NCBI RefSeq assembly: GCF_958298935.1
Contig: NC_084921.1
Coordinates: 43,619,001 to 43,683,000 of the forward strand
From: Phragmites australis
Taxonomy: Eukaryota; Streptophyta; Magnoliopsida; Poales; Poaceae
Length of the DNA: 64,000 nucleotides
Reading direction: 5' to 3'
Made by a program: the position numbers and the translations under genes. The notes under the pieces are model-generated. The model searched no databases. It saw only the letters and a list, made by a program, of their open reading frames with translations, and was not told the DNA's origin. Positions 21,631 to 34,300 of this stretch are shown here, piece after piece; position 1 is the stretch's first letter; each line of letters begins with the position of its first letter.

Positions 21631-21659
21631 AAAAAAAAAAAAAAAAAAAAAAAAAAAAA
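21631..21659 (+). other. LINE poly(A) tail
   Basis: 29 uninterrupted A, about 19 bp after the ORF2 stop. Such a short 3' UTR and pure tail suggest little time since insertion. Confidence 0.95.
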
Positions 21660-21672
21660 CATGATCCGTTAC
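21656..21672. repeat. LINE target-site duplication, right copy
   Basis: Perfect repeat of 15492-15508; its first four A overlap the poly(A) tail. Confidence 0.93.
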
Positions 21673-22116
21673 TAGTCCTTCTAGAAAGTTCGTGAAAAAC
21701 TATACACTAGTAGTGATGAACTAACGATCTAGTCGCACCCTTCAAGCATTTAGCTCCTCGTCAAATACTATTTTCACTGTATAGTAGGACATAATAAACA
21801 AGGTTTCACTGTCATTCAATTCACGCCAGAAATGCAAGCTCACCTTTGACAATTATCAATCCTAAATTTCCAAAAGGAAGCTCCAAACGAGCGCCAGTGG
21901 ATTCAGAAACGATGCTGGCTAAAATTTTGTTCTGTACAAAAGTCATCCGCTTCCTTCTATGTATCATCATGCAGAAAACAGCTTGGGTACTCTATATTCT
22001 CATGCGTGGTTAGATTTTTACCAGGCGTATTTGGATAATTCTCTTCTGTTATTTTTTACCAGGCTTCTTTGGTTATGGTCCTTCAGCAAGATCTTACCAG
22101 GCTCCTTTGAATAGCT
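21673..22116. other. Convergent spacer between the LINE and LARP6
   Basis: Includes the likely 3' UTR of LARP6 on the minus strand. The motif ACCAGGC(T/G) recurs four times between 22019 and 22106. No coding sign was seen. Confidence 0.45.
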
Positions 22117-25100
22117 TTATTCTTCAGCCTTCTCAGATTTCTGAGGTGCAAGAGATTTACCACGCCCCATTGTAAAGCCCCTTGTCCCATCTGGCATTCT
22201 CGGTCCAGGAAGAGACTTGTTTAAAGGCTCAGAACCAGAACTGCCTGATATGCAAACAATAAAAACATCAGAAATAGACATATGCCACAATGGTAAGTTA
22301 CACGACATATACATGAAGAAATAAAGAATCAAAATATGTCTGAAAACGGGTATAAACTGGAAAACTATAAGCAGTCATCTTGTTGCCTTTGCATGTTTGT
22401 TTCGGAGCAAGGTTCACATGGAAGGAGAAGCAGGGTTACGTTCCTGGACTTTGTGCAGTTGTGGCAGGAAGTGTTTTTGGGGACAACTTTGCTAAGAAAA
22501 AATATTTATAGCACATAGCAAAAAATTAAGCCTATGAAAAATTCCCAGGTTATTATTCAAGACAAAAACAGACCTAGCTGTAGTAATTAGATCAGGATAT
22601 CATCACATGAATCATTTCGGTGTTTCCTTATACAGAAAAAATAACATGTTGGCCTTGTACCCTCCACCATGAGCGAATATGGGAATTAACTGAACTATTG
22701 TCTCTCAATGGCGCATATATGAGAACACACTTCATGGCATGTAAAACAAACTGTCTTTGTTTTGTCACTACAAAGAAAAAATAGCATTCACAAATTCGAT
22801 AAAATGTGTAAGTGTATCACCTTGTCTGTTTATATTTTGCTGAATCTGACCTTGACGACCTCTGTACCGACCCTTTTGCCCTCCTTTAGCATTTGGCTTT
22901 TGGTGTTGGTGCTCATCCTATATGTACAGCCGACAAGCTATGATCAAAAATATATCCAGGGTAATGATGGCAACATTCTGGATGCAGATAGTCATAACCT
23001 CTCACTAAGCAAAATCCGAACTAGCAAATGTATATGTATAGTTCAAGAATAAGGGCCCAAATTATCAGCAAGAAAGTGCAAACAGCAAAGCATGAACATT
23101 AAGGTATAGTTAACCTATACTATTTTAACCAGATTGAACAGACAAATGGAATAGCATATGGAAAATTTCAGACCTCAGGGGTAAGAACAGAGTTCAAATT
23201 ATCCTTGTCCATGGCACCCTCCACTGAATCAGCACTGCTGTTCTTTTCTGAGGTTGTATGTTTCTCTTCTTTTGAAGGATGATTCTGATTGTTCTTTTTG
23301 GAAACTGTATCCCGATTTTCTTTTGAAGATTGGTTATGCTTTTCTGATCCCATTACACTTCGTTTAGCCAGAAGCCTGACTTTCATCCCAGTTCTCCAGT
23401 TCCTCTCATCATTTAAGGTACTAACCTAACATGACCAGAACACATAAACCAATAAAAAGTTAATTCTTCTAGTTATAATTAATGGTGTTTCACCAAATGG
23501 GTTGTTAAATAGGAGATGAACTCACAGCCTTCTCAGCTGCCTCCATTGCTTCATACTCAACAAGGGCATGAACCTGGGCAAATGCGTTCTGTTAACAACT
23601 TGTTGGGCAGAAAGGATACAACTACCTTGATCCAACAGTAGTTTTTATTTTACATCAAGGGATGACTATGTTATCAAATATATTATGCGTAGAATAGTAG
23701 TCGCAACAGAGCGGTCGTTGGTAAAGATAGGTTAGTAAATAACCATAATTAAAACCTACTGTCAGTAGGAAGCATTATCAAAAGAGTTACAGATTAAAAC
23801 ATCTGCAGGACTCTTAAATAACAAAGACACTACATGATGTTGAGAGCATACCTTACTACTTAAAATGAAGTCAGCCTTCTTAGGTGTTGCAGATTCTTTC
23901 ACTGAATGTGGATGCTGAATTGTTATATTCACAATTCTGAGATGTAAAAAGTATAAAGTGCAATTTCAGAACATTATAACATCAGTTAATAAAATGCATT
24001 AAAGTACAGAACACAACAAATGCCCAGATAACATACTTGCCAACTGTACCAAATTTTTCCTGTAGACTCTCCATGGAGAAATCTGGAGATAGATTTTCCA
24101 CCACAACGGTGTTTTTCTGCAAAAACATTTAAGTTACAACTTAGATAATCGAGGTATAATACACTCCAATAAGGAGAAATCAGCTATTCACCTTTGCATC
24201 TTTTGATTCATTGTGTGGCAATGGATCTACCCTCCTGATCCTTTTCCCATTTGAACTCACAACCTAAAAGAACAGAAGACAATAATTATGGCCAAATATC
24301 TAAAACCAAGAAGTACCAATTGTACATGCATTACTGACAAACAGTAGAAATTCGAAGTGTCCGGACAGATACTGAAATGGCAAAACATTACCAGCTTCGA
24401 TGATGTCCTGAGTGCAGCTTCAATTATAGAGAGGTCCTGAACAAGTTTCTTCATTCTTCTAAATGATGCGATAACCCCAATAGGAACTATTATCGATAAA
24501 ACAATATGCCATTAGAAGAGACCGTGTTGCATTTCTACTACATAAAACATCCAGTGGCAGCAAATATTGATGTGTACCCATTCAATATAGGACATAAAGC
24601 AATAAAATTGCTAAACAGTGCTTAACTCACTCGAATTATTTCTTATGTTAACGATTCCAATTTACACGGCAAATTGCTAGCATGCGATGGAAGAGCACCA
24701 ACATCTAACGAATTTTTAATTTTTTTAAAACCACAATTATGACGGTAACTTTGCAGAAACAAAGAAGAATACAAAACCATAAGGTGGAACAAAAAAAAAT
24801 CAAGACAAAACCTAAATAGAAAGAAAAATTCACATCAAAATGTGTGCCAAGTGAATCGCCATTTAGGTTAGTTCACAAGTGTCATAATTTCAATATTTCA
24901 TGCAGCATATTATGTGCACATACAGTTCCAGCGAATAGAGCATGTTAGGAGGGGAAAAAAGTTAACACAAAAGTGCACTATTTGTGCCATTCTGTTCAGT
25001 GAAAAAAAATGCATATGGATTCGTATGAAAGGGATTATTTGTTCTGACCTCACCATTGCAAGGATCACGAGTTATGCCTCATTTTGATTTTTTTTTATTT

Positions 25101-27407
25101 GAAAAATACAAATAGATTTTTTTAGTTCAACATATATTAGTGTCTTGGGCGAAATTTGAGACTAGGCTAAAAAAAAGTAACGTTCTATGCAGATCTCTTT
25201 GAATGTAAACACAATGCCCTGAAAATCCTAAAAGTAGGCATAATTTTACATCCTGTAGGTGATTAATTAATAGTAGTCCGTCTAACTGTAATTCTGGAGT
25301 TAAATCTTGAATATAAATATCCACTCTATGTTGACACAATGCATGCCACCCATCTACAAAGGTAGTCAACGTGCAGTTTTAGCAAATATGATGGGGGCAG
25401 CGGACAACTCAGATAAGTAAGGAACATATCATTTCCCGATGATATCAACTTGACTCGGCTACCATGGCAGGACACCAGGCAACATTTGCCAATTACAGGA
25501 TCGGATTCACATATCTTCATGGTCCCAACAATCAAGATAAATAAGTCTTGGAAAAACATATGCAAAAGTCTCAAAGGGCTAGAAAATATTAGCAAGCACT
25601 TTGTGATTGCTCAATTAGAAGATCCCACAATTTATAATTTTCTTAACAGGATGGAGTGAATCAGACACCAACAAATTTGGTATTCACAGAGGCCTAAACA
25701 AGCTTCTCGGCACAACTAACAAAAGCTGCACCAGGAGTACCAATGTAAATCCCTCATCATAAGTACCTGTCACGTTTCATCATTTTCATCTCCATTCCAC
25801 TACATGTAAGATCGCTAGGGCCAAAAATATCACCAGCATTTAAAATGCAGGGGAAAAAAGAGGAACCAGAGTTGCACAATGATCCCATGAAAAATCAGAT
25901 ATATCAAAAAAGGTGCAAGAAAAGAGATACAGAAACGGACTTAAAAGAGAATTCATAGTTCTGACCATATGTCAAAGTTCTACCTTCTAAGATGAAATTT
26001 CCGCAACTAGCAAAGCTGTACTTAGTATTTTAGCCAAGCATCATAGTGAAAAACTGAAAAATAATTGTGATGTAAATAAAGTGAAACACATCCTAAAAAG
26101 TTATTAAAAAAATGTTCCAACCTTTCCATATGACTATGGTCTCATAGACAGCTTACACAACTAGGCAACTAGAATATCTCAACTAGCCAGCGTCACAGTT
26201 CACAGTGTCTCTCCTACATGTATGTCCTAAGGTAAGACCGTAAGAGCACACTACTTACCAAAGCCGTCCTTGTTCTTCTTCACAAATTTCAACAGGAACT
26301 CATCGGTAGGAAGATTTTCATCGCTGAAATAGTATTCCACCTGCAAGTTTGGAGCATTCGAAGTTTCAGTAAGCACACCTATCAAAAATGCAATTTATGC
26401 TTGAACGGCGAGAAGGCATGGAAGTGTTGAGAGCGCACAGACTCAACATGCCCAAATGAAAGGGAAAAAAATTGATATATGCCACTTCAAAACTTAACAT
26501 CTAGGCTACTGTGTCCACGGAAGTTTTGTAATATGCCATTCTCACCCATTTCCTCATATTTCCCATAATTTTTCCTCCAGATTTTCCATGTACTCTCAAC
26601 GGAACTACCAATTTAGCCCATGCCTCTTTGGATTGTATTGTTTCGATCGAACTGAACTGAACTGCGACTAAGCCAGACTCGATCTTCCTTAGCTTTTGGT
26701 TGGGTCTTAGGACCTCAAGCACACCTGCCCCCCACCCGCTGGTGCTCCATGGAGTGAAGGGAGGAGGAGGAAGAGGGGCGAGGGGGGCTGGAGGAGGAAG
26801 AGGAGATGAACGCCCCCCCCCCCCCCCCCTTCCGTTTTACTTTCTTCGTCCGCCACTGACTACAGGTGAGTAGGAGACTCTAGAAGAGATGACGAGCGGC
26901 TCAGAATAGACTTTCTGCAACCCGGGGAGGTGGGGAATGTGGCCTACGGCGAGCCGTTGGCATGCCCAATGAGGAGCCATCGTTGCTCAACACGAGGATG
27001 ACCTAGGATCAGTTCGCCGCACGAGAAGTTACGGAGGGAAGGATCGGGCAGTGGTGTACCTGCTTGACGATCTGATCGCGGAGCTCATCGGTGAGCACGA
27101 CGCTGCCAGCGCCAGCCTCGAGGCCCCCCGTAGAGATGGCGTCGACGGTGTCGGGGACGACGGGGAGGGCATCCTCCACCACCTCGAGAGGCGACGGCGG
27201 CTGCTGCAGCAGCAGCTCGTCGGAGACGGTAGGGGGCTCGGGCGCCACTGCGTCCAGAAGGGGAGCCTGGCCGTCCACACCGGAGGGTAGGGCGTCATTC
27301 GCCTCGCTCGTCGGAGACGACAGCGGCGACCGCTGCAGCTCGCCGACGACGGTAAGGGGCTCGGGCGCGACGGCGCCGAGAGGTGTAGTAGGAGCCTGGC
27401 CATCCAT
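22117..27407 (-). CDS. LARP6: La-related protein 6 (LARP6A-like), ten exons, 433 aa
   Basis: This is an RNA-binding protein that acts on mRNAs after transcription. Exons deduced on the minus strand: 27407-27060, 26340-26259, 24486-24392, 24263-24192, 24116-24037, 23936-23852, 23588-23526, 23425-23174, 22917-22821, 22244-22117. All introns are GT-AG and phases agree, summing to 1302 nt. The La motif spans about residues 106-185 (VEYYFSDENLPTDEF, GFVPIGVIASFRRMKKL). The RRM follows at about 200-290 (NTVVVENLSPDFSMESLQEK, ending MKVRLLAKRS). The C-terminus carries the plant LARP6 signature PRMPDGTRGFTMGRGK. I see no PAM2 motif, so it fits the LARP6A type rather than 6B/6C. The intron-8 donor (GTCTGA) is weak; the first exon is GC-rich. 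Length matches Arabidopsis LARP6 proteins (about 420-545 aa). Confidence 0.93.
24487..26258 (-). other. Large intron 2 of LARP6 (about 1.8 kb)
   Basis: AT-rich intron between the two La-motif exons, with donor GTAAGT and acceptor ATAG. No transposon or nested gene was recognised in it. Confidence 0.8.
26813..26830. repeat. C homopolymer run in LARP6 intron 1
   Basis: About 18 C in a row, following a G/A-rich stretch. It is a likely length-variable and error-prone site. Confidence 0.8.
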
Positions 27408-27528
27408 ACCGGAGAGGGATCAGGGGAGCCGAGGCGCGCGCCCGGTCGCCGCCGCCGCTCGCAGTCGGTGGCTGGCGGCTGCGGGTGCGACCGCGGGCTC
27501 GAGGCCGGGTCTGCGCGGTGATCTGGGC

Positions 27529-27534
27529 TATATA
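27529..27534 (-). promoter_or_regulatory. Possible TATA box of LARP6
   Basis: TATATA within CCGGTATATAGC on the minus strand, about 122 bp upstream of the ATG. Position fits a short 5' UTR. Confidence 0.5.
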
Positions 27535-27827
27535 CCGGTGGGCAGGACAGGGGAGGAGTGACGCGAGGGTTCGGCGAGCGAACGGCCCACTGGGCCGTAA
27601 ATCTTGCGTTGGTTTGCATCAGCTGCACCGTGCGTTCGTTCAGTGGGCTCTGTAAACCAACCGGCGAACGGCCCGATGCAGCCCAGGCGGCTTCATGACA
27701 ATTTGGGCTGCTTCGCACCAAAAGTCTCGTGTTCCATGGCTGCATTCCTCCAGGCTCCAAATCACTTCCGGTTTGTTCATGCTTCATGCTTGCATGCTGC
27801 ACTCCGGATCTCCCATGAGCCACTTCT

Positions 27828-28000
27828 AACCAGCAGCTCCCTCGTCGCAGCACCGCGGGGAGGAGGGGCACGGGCACGGGCACGGGCACGGGCACGGGCA
27901 GGGCCAAGGAGAAAACCAGCAGCTCCCTCGTCGCAGCACCGCGGGGAGGAGGGGCACGGGCACGGGCACGGGCACGGGCACGGGCAGGGCCAAGGAGAAA
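27828..28000. repeat. Two 86-bp tandem copies, each with a (GGGCAC)n run
   Basis: The unit begins AACCAGCAGCTCCCTCGTCG, contains about five GGGCAC hexamers and ends GGGCCAAGGAGAAA. The first copy starts at 27828 and the second at 27914. They look nearly identical by eye. They lie about 300-470 bp upstream of the proposed LARP6 TATA box. Confidence 0.9.
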
Positions 28001-30029
28001 CCGGCAGTACGCGGAGAAATCATCGCCGAGATGGACGCACAGAGTAAGCACTCGACTGAAGGAAGCGGCACGGTGGCCATGGTCCACACGGACCCTAGCA
28101 TCTTTGCGCCCTTCGCTCCCCAGCGTGCCGCCCGAAAGACGCGAACAACTATTTGGCCGCGGACCACCGGCAAACGGCGATATTCTTTACTAGCTTTTTT
28201 TCCCTCTCCTTTTCCGTAGCCGTTTTGCCATTGGAATTTGGTAAGCACGGTTGTTTCCGGCGCGCGCTGCTTCGAGGACACTAGCACACATGGTTACTGT
28301 CTTACGGTCATGACTCATGTCGGTCTGCCGTTGTCGATTTACGTACCCTGTGTGAGTTCTCGTGGTAAAACAGTTTTGTCTTTTTCAGTCTGGACTGAAA
28401 AATATCGGTATCGGTATTCGAGGCCATAGTGCATATACTAAGTTTTACTGCAAGCGAGATGCCATCGGTATGAAAATCCAGCAAAATGTGTGCGCTGGAC
28501 TTCTGAACAGTTGAGTACTGAGGTGCACTGGACCAGGACAGTAGCCTTGCAACTGAAGGAACCTTTGTGTCGGGAAAACCGGGCAAGTTCCTGTCTTTTT
28601 CAACTAAAACAAAGAAGGTTTGGTAAAGATAATATCCCTCTGTTTACAAATAGACATTATCATTGATACATTACTATTATTTATTCATTGACAGATACTA
28701 TTTTGTTATCTCATCACACTCTGCTTGCGGACCAAAAAAATATGCAAAAACACCCTTGCAAGCCCCTCCATTTTTTGTCTCCCCCTATATCTTATGTTTT
28801 AGTAGCAAACTTCCCATCACAGAGGCACAGTATGCCGTAGTTTGAAGTGCATCCGACCTCCCTGTCATTAGTTCCTTCACCGGATCCTGGTTTTACCTAT
28901 AACACTTATCCTGATCAAGGAAATGATTGGGACACATGAATTTGACAAAAGACAGTATAATTCCCGGGGGAGTCCTTTGTGGTCTAACAAATAGTTTTTC
29001 ATGGAAAGTATGTTCCTGTTGGAGGCTTTAGTACGTGCTTAAATCGTGACATGGGGTTGCAGGCTACAGGAGGTACGGGCACCAGCCTCAACCAAACCGG
29101 GACAGAGAAGCAATGGGGGGAGGGAAACAAGCACAGATTTCTCGGCTGGCTTAAAAAAGGCGAAGCCGGTAATGTCCATGACTCGGAACGAGAGATTTCT
29201 CCAAACCAGCCGTGATGTTTTTATCACACCGGCCGGTACTCTTGCGGCCAACTCGATCGCACCCGAGAATGCGATGACGACGCGTCGATTCGCGTTCCTT
29301 TTCCAGAGGAGATCATGCCTCGCTTGCATCATGCCCTGAACGACCTGCCAACTCTCTGGCTTACCTCTTTGTCCATGCACGCCAACAGGGCACCATTAGC
29401 CGTATCAAGGGTGAGAGGCTTTGCAGTTTTGCCATCTAGTTTTCACTCGCAGTCAATGGCTCAGTGGTGTAACTATTGGTGATTGCCGGTTAGTACAGCA
29501 GCTCTGTACTGGTGGTAGAGATCAATGCCACGCATGTGGAGTCTGACTTGCGTACTGAGATTCTGATGTCTGATAGACTGATACCGAATTACTCCACGCC
29601 ACTGAGAGCGAATCCGCGAGGCCGTAGAGCGACTTCTGTGCGGAGTCTGGCTTGCGAGCATGGACGGCTACGCGCTTCCACGCCTCGATGGAAAGCAAAA
29701 CGGTCAGGTGAGTTCAGCTCGCACCAGTCACCAGTGGAACGATGGTGCTGCTCGACGCCAGTAGCATCGAGTTTTACTTTTACCATATGAACGCCGAGAA
29801 GAATGTGTCGGTGCTGTGCACTGCCACTCCATCCGTTCTCATCTTCGGTATCGGAACTTGGGTTGTCGCATCGCAGCACGGTGCCATTATTCGTGTGAGC
29901 GCAAAGCGAACGAGTGCTCGGCGACATGGTGGCCTCCCCGAGTTCCCCAAAAAACTGGATGTGGTCCTTAATTTAACCTGTCTGATGATTGATTAAGGCC
30001 AGTCCCAGCCCATTAGTAGTGTTACACTC
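28001..30029. other. Intergenic region, no gene recognised
   Basis: Only short overlapping frames on both strands. No intact domain, LTR or clear terminal repeat was seen in this stretch. Confidence 0.5.
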
Positions 30030-30080
30030 TCTTGTGTTTGGTCGCAGGCTACGCCAACACCACGCCGAAGAGATTTCAAT

Positions 30081-30196
30081 AGGTCTTTGATATATATAAT
30101 ACGGAACGTTTGTAAAGAACGGAATCAACATATTTTTCAGAATTCGTTCAAACAAGAAGATGAGATAACCCAATTTATTATAGATGACATCAACAC
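30081..30196 (+). pseudogene. Fragment of a LINE ORF2 (zf-RVT tail region)
   Basis: The + frame reads IYIIRNVCKERNQHIFQNSF and then EITQFIIDDIN, matching the W-KERNRRIF-N and I--DI words that follow the zf-RVT domain in plant L1 ORF2 proteins. No other part of the element is seen, so this is a small remnant. It is not close enough to the LINE at 15509 to be the same copy. Confidence 0.6.
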
Positions 30197-31327
30197 GAGT
30201 TCATACGTGATGCTTTTAAGGGATGAGACTAACTCGTGCGTGATGCTTTTAAGGGGTGAGACGTTCAGATTACTGTTTTATTTGTACCATCTATATTGTT
30301 GGCTTTAAACTCATCAGGATGTCGCTAACTGTAATTAGACACTTTTGTTCTAATTCTTTTAATTAATTTAGGCAGAACTCTTGCTATTGTTTAAAAAAAA
30401 CTTCGTCACCACCGTTCAGGAGTGGCCAGCATGCTGAATTATGGATGGCAGGCTACAGACTATATAAGGCGGAATCGCCGGCACGCTCACTCGTTTACTC
30501 CTAATAAGTCTCACTTTTGGAGATGTTGATGGTTTTCAGTTGCTTTGTCTCCAACCACCTAACTAAAGCGAAAAGCAACGGCCTTATCGGTTTGTTGCTG
30601 AATTTATTGAGCTGGTTATGTTGTGTCTCACAATCATGCACTGAGAAAGATCGCGTGCACACGAAGAGCAGCAAAGACTGAACCGCAAGGCCATGCTACT
30701 TCGCTGTAAATAACCATGTAATCTTTGCTACGACCCGGCCGTCCAACCGATTGTTCCGACCTGTATACTGTAGCACGATATTGTATCACGCGTCACTGTA
30801 ACAATATGGAGTTGGAACTCAGTCGGACGGCCGGGTCATATGCATAACATTTTCGTTCGTTAACCAATGACCGTTGTGTGCATCCTCCATGACAGTTCCC
30901 GGTAATTACCTGAAGAAAGAGACCATGGGGTAGGAGTACGGTGGAGCACATGAGCACACTGCCCTTTTCCGTGCTCGACAAAGTGGTACCAAAATGGCTG
31001 CAAAAAAAGCAAAAGCAGGCGCACTCTAGTCTCTAGAGCCTGGAGCATTGACTATTGTTGCCGCAGTTCTCACGCAGCGATACAGACACGGGCCTGTGAA
31101 AAAATAGGATAGTGGGAGAGCGCCCCAGCAAAGTCCAAAGGGCGTGTGACCCCATAAGAAGCAGGGCGTGGGCGTGCAGAAGCAGCGCCCAGCACAGTGC
31201 CCTCTTGTCTCCTACCTCTGCACTACTCGGCTCCCATTCCCACCCCCACACCCCATACTTCTGCTTGTCTACCACAGGGAAGAGCCTGAGCAGGGAGGGA
31301 GTGCGGAGGGTTAGAGGGGACTAGGAG
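30197..31327. other. Intergenic and promoter region of the DUF642 gene
   Basis: Contains a short inverted repeat at 30732-30837 and the 5' region of the DUF642 gene. The last 200 bp are CT/C-rich with no convincing TATA box. Confidence 0.5.
30732..30837. repeat. Short inverted repeat with 13-bp perfect arms
   Basis: Arms GACCCGGCCGTCC (30732-30744) and GGACGGCCGGGTC (30825-30837) are exact inverses, and partial similarity continues inward. It could be a tiny MITE or a hairpin-forming site. No clear target duplication was seen. Confidence 0.6.
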
Positions 31328-34300
31328 ATGGAGCAAGATTCGGCGAGTAGGAGGTTCGCATTGCTGGCGCTGTGCTCGGCTCTGTTTCTTCTGGCGGCGC
31401 CCGCCCGCCCGGCCTCGGCTGCTGCGTTGGAGGATGGTACGCTGCTGCATCTCTGACCCCTTCTCTTCTTGCTCTTTCTTGATCGAGAGTGTTGCGCTTA
31501 ATGCATGCCTTGCTGCTGCAACTGCTCGTTTGGGGGCAGTTTGGTGTACACCTTTGTGCAATCTTTGGTTAGAGTCTGGGGGTGGCTTTCCTCTGCCCCT
31601 GCGTCAGATCTCATCAATTGAGAAAACATGGAGTTGGGTGCTCATCTCCTTTTCTTACCGTTTCTCCCATTTATGTTGGCAATGCTGAGTTTATGAGCAT
31701 AAACAGCACACAGGGGGCAAAGAAAAGTAGTGTTTGGTGTGGTGTAGGACAAACATGTGACTCTGTGCATGAGGAGCATACAGATATTTGCACTCACGAG
31801 AAAGGAGGAGGAGATGTGCAAAGTAATGTGACCGTTTCCTCTTTCAGAGCATCTTTCCGTAGGCAGGGCCAACTCGATGGTAGCTTCGAATACAGTCTGT
31901 ATCATATTTTCAGAACTTGAGCTCCGAGGAAAAACGTGAAGCCCTTAGCTGTAAAGATTTGGCCACGTCTTGTTGCTTGTGCCACCTCTGTTTAACAGCC
32001 AAAAACGGACACGTCCCTGTCTTTGGACCAAACCATTCCTTCCTCTGGTATACTTAGTGCGCTCGTTCTTGTGATGGCAGATTATGCTGGGGCCGTCACT
32101 TCTTCAGGCATTCCCACAGTTACTCAAATTTGCAGTTTTCCTTTTTTTGTGTAACTCCGTTGTATAGTTCAGTATGTCTGTATGTGCACCTTTCTAATAG
32201 AACCCGGGACCATATCATGGATTCATGGGTATATTGTGACGTAGTATGCATGTTATGCTTGAAAATGACTAGTAACCCCCAAGTGAGCTGCCTTATCATC
32301 AGTTAAGAAGGATTACGGAAGGATGCAAAACTATGCTAAAAACAACTTGAAAGATTCATAGGGAGTTTAAGAAGAAAATCTATGAGTTTATGTTTTATTG
32401 AAACACTTTCCTACTCGTTTCAAGAAAGTTTTATGACGCCACTGCAAAGACGAAGTCAGAACAGGTCAAAAGAAAATCAGTTGTAGTGTAGTTGTAGTAA
32501 CTCGGATCCAGAAGGAACAGCACAGCATAACAAGTGTTACTGTAAACCATTTAGTGAATCGTCCCGTGAGGGTTAAATGGTTTGTTTAAAGGATGGCCAT
32601 GGAGGTCCACGCCTATCTTTTTATTTCCGTGCTTTCTTCACCTCCCCGGATTTACGCAATGATCTATGGCGCCTTGTACACGTAGGTCTGGACCACTGCA
32701 TGGGGTCTCCATGGGAGGACGGTTGGTAGATGTTTCACTTTTCACGGCCTCAGCACATAAGATCGATGTGCGTAGACACATGGCTGTCCTGTCCTTGTGA
32801 GAACAATGACGCATAATAATGTGGCCTAGTAGTAGTGCCCCTATGAACTGCATTGGATGTACAATAGAAAAACTTGGGCATGTTTTCCTAGTGTTTTGCA
32901 TCAGCAAGGAGCTGTTAATCCTGCCATAAAAAAAGATGGCAAGATGCTACTGTTATCTGTAGGCTACGTTTTTAACTGAAGTTCTATACTTCCATACAGT
33001 AGTTCTCCTCCCTTGTTCAACAAAAACTATTTTTTCAAACTCTATTGTCACTGAAACTGTCATGCGCTTACTGGATGCATTCAGTGTCATTTAATTAGTT
33101 CCGGACTGTAAATTTGGGTTAGCATCTATGTCATAAAGATTGTCCAGCACATAGTGTACTAGACTTCTCCAATGTCAAACTTATGGTCCATTCTATGCTC
33201 TATGCTACAATTTTTTTATCACTTCCCTGCTAATACAGTTTTTGTTGCATACCACCACAATCACGGAGTAGGTATTAAATGCTTTTTTAAGAATATGACT
33301 ATGTTTTTAGCTAGGTTAAGCCGATATTTGATAGAGCATCTTGAGTTGCAGCAGCATTGTGTTTGGAGTGAGATCTGTAACTAAATTGACCTGAACTTAT
33401 GCCATTTAGTGATTTCCTTGCACAACAGGCCTACTCAGCAATGGTGACTTTGAGACCGCACCAGCTGGTGGTTTTGTCAAATCTGCGTCTGTTGCTGAGG
33501 GTGCATCATCAATCCCTGGTTGGACGATCAATGGCACGGTTGAGCTCATTTCAGCAGGCCAGCACCAGGGTGGCATGATCCTTATTGTTCCACAGGGTAT
33601 CCTACAAAGCTCTTGTATCTGAATAATCAAGTAACACCAAAATTGATGTGTCAATTTGGTCATGATGAAACATTTGGATTTTCATGACAGGCGATCATGC
33701 TGTACGGCTAGGGAATGATGCTAGCGTTGGGCAGGTGGTGCAGGTTGAAAAGGGCTCAGAGTATGCTATCACATTCAGCGCTGCCCGGACATGTGCACAG
33801 CTGGAGTCACTGAATGTGTCTGTGCTAGGCGGTGTATCACAGACGGTGGACTTGCAGACATTGTACAACATAGAAGGCTGGGATGCATACGCGTTGGCTT
33901 TTCAGGCAACAGACGAGCAGGCACATCTTCAATTCATGAACCCTGGCATGGAGGATGATCCAACTTGTGGGCCTATCCTTGACAACGTCGCGGTCAAGAA
34001 GCTCTTCACTCCAGAGAGACCGAAGGGTATAAGACTCTACTGCCGTCTCTAGACTGTAATTTCAGTTTCAGTGTCCATGTTTCTAGTGCATTTTGTCATT
34101 CACTTCAGCAAGTCTTGCGAAGTTTAGAGCTGCCACCTTAGCTCATTTCTCAAGCATATCTTTGATGCATTGTTTTTGTTGTCAACAGATAATGTGGTGC
34201 TCAATGGAGACTTTGAGGAAGGTCCGTGGATGTTTCCAAACACGAGCTTTGGAGTGCTTCTCCCGACCAACCTCGACGAGCAGACATCTGCTTTACCTGG

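Larger units (their letters stand above)
15509..21659 (+). mobile_element. Full-length L1-type LINE with both ORFs open
   Basis: This is a 6.15-kb non-LTR retrotransposon. It has a GC-rich 5' UTR of about 420 bp with an A-rich run near 15792-15833, ORF1, ORF2, a very short 3' UTR and a 29-nt pure poly(A) tail (21631-21659), flanked by a long perfect target-site duplication. There is no 5' truncation, the common fate of LINEs. Open frames, a pure tail and a perfect duplication all point to a recent insertion. Its 3' end lies about 460 bp from the convergent LARP6 stop codon. Confidence 0.95.
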
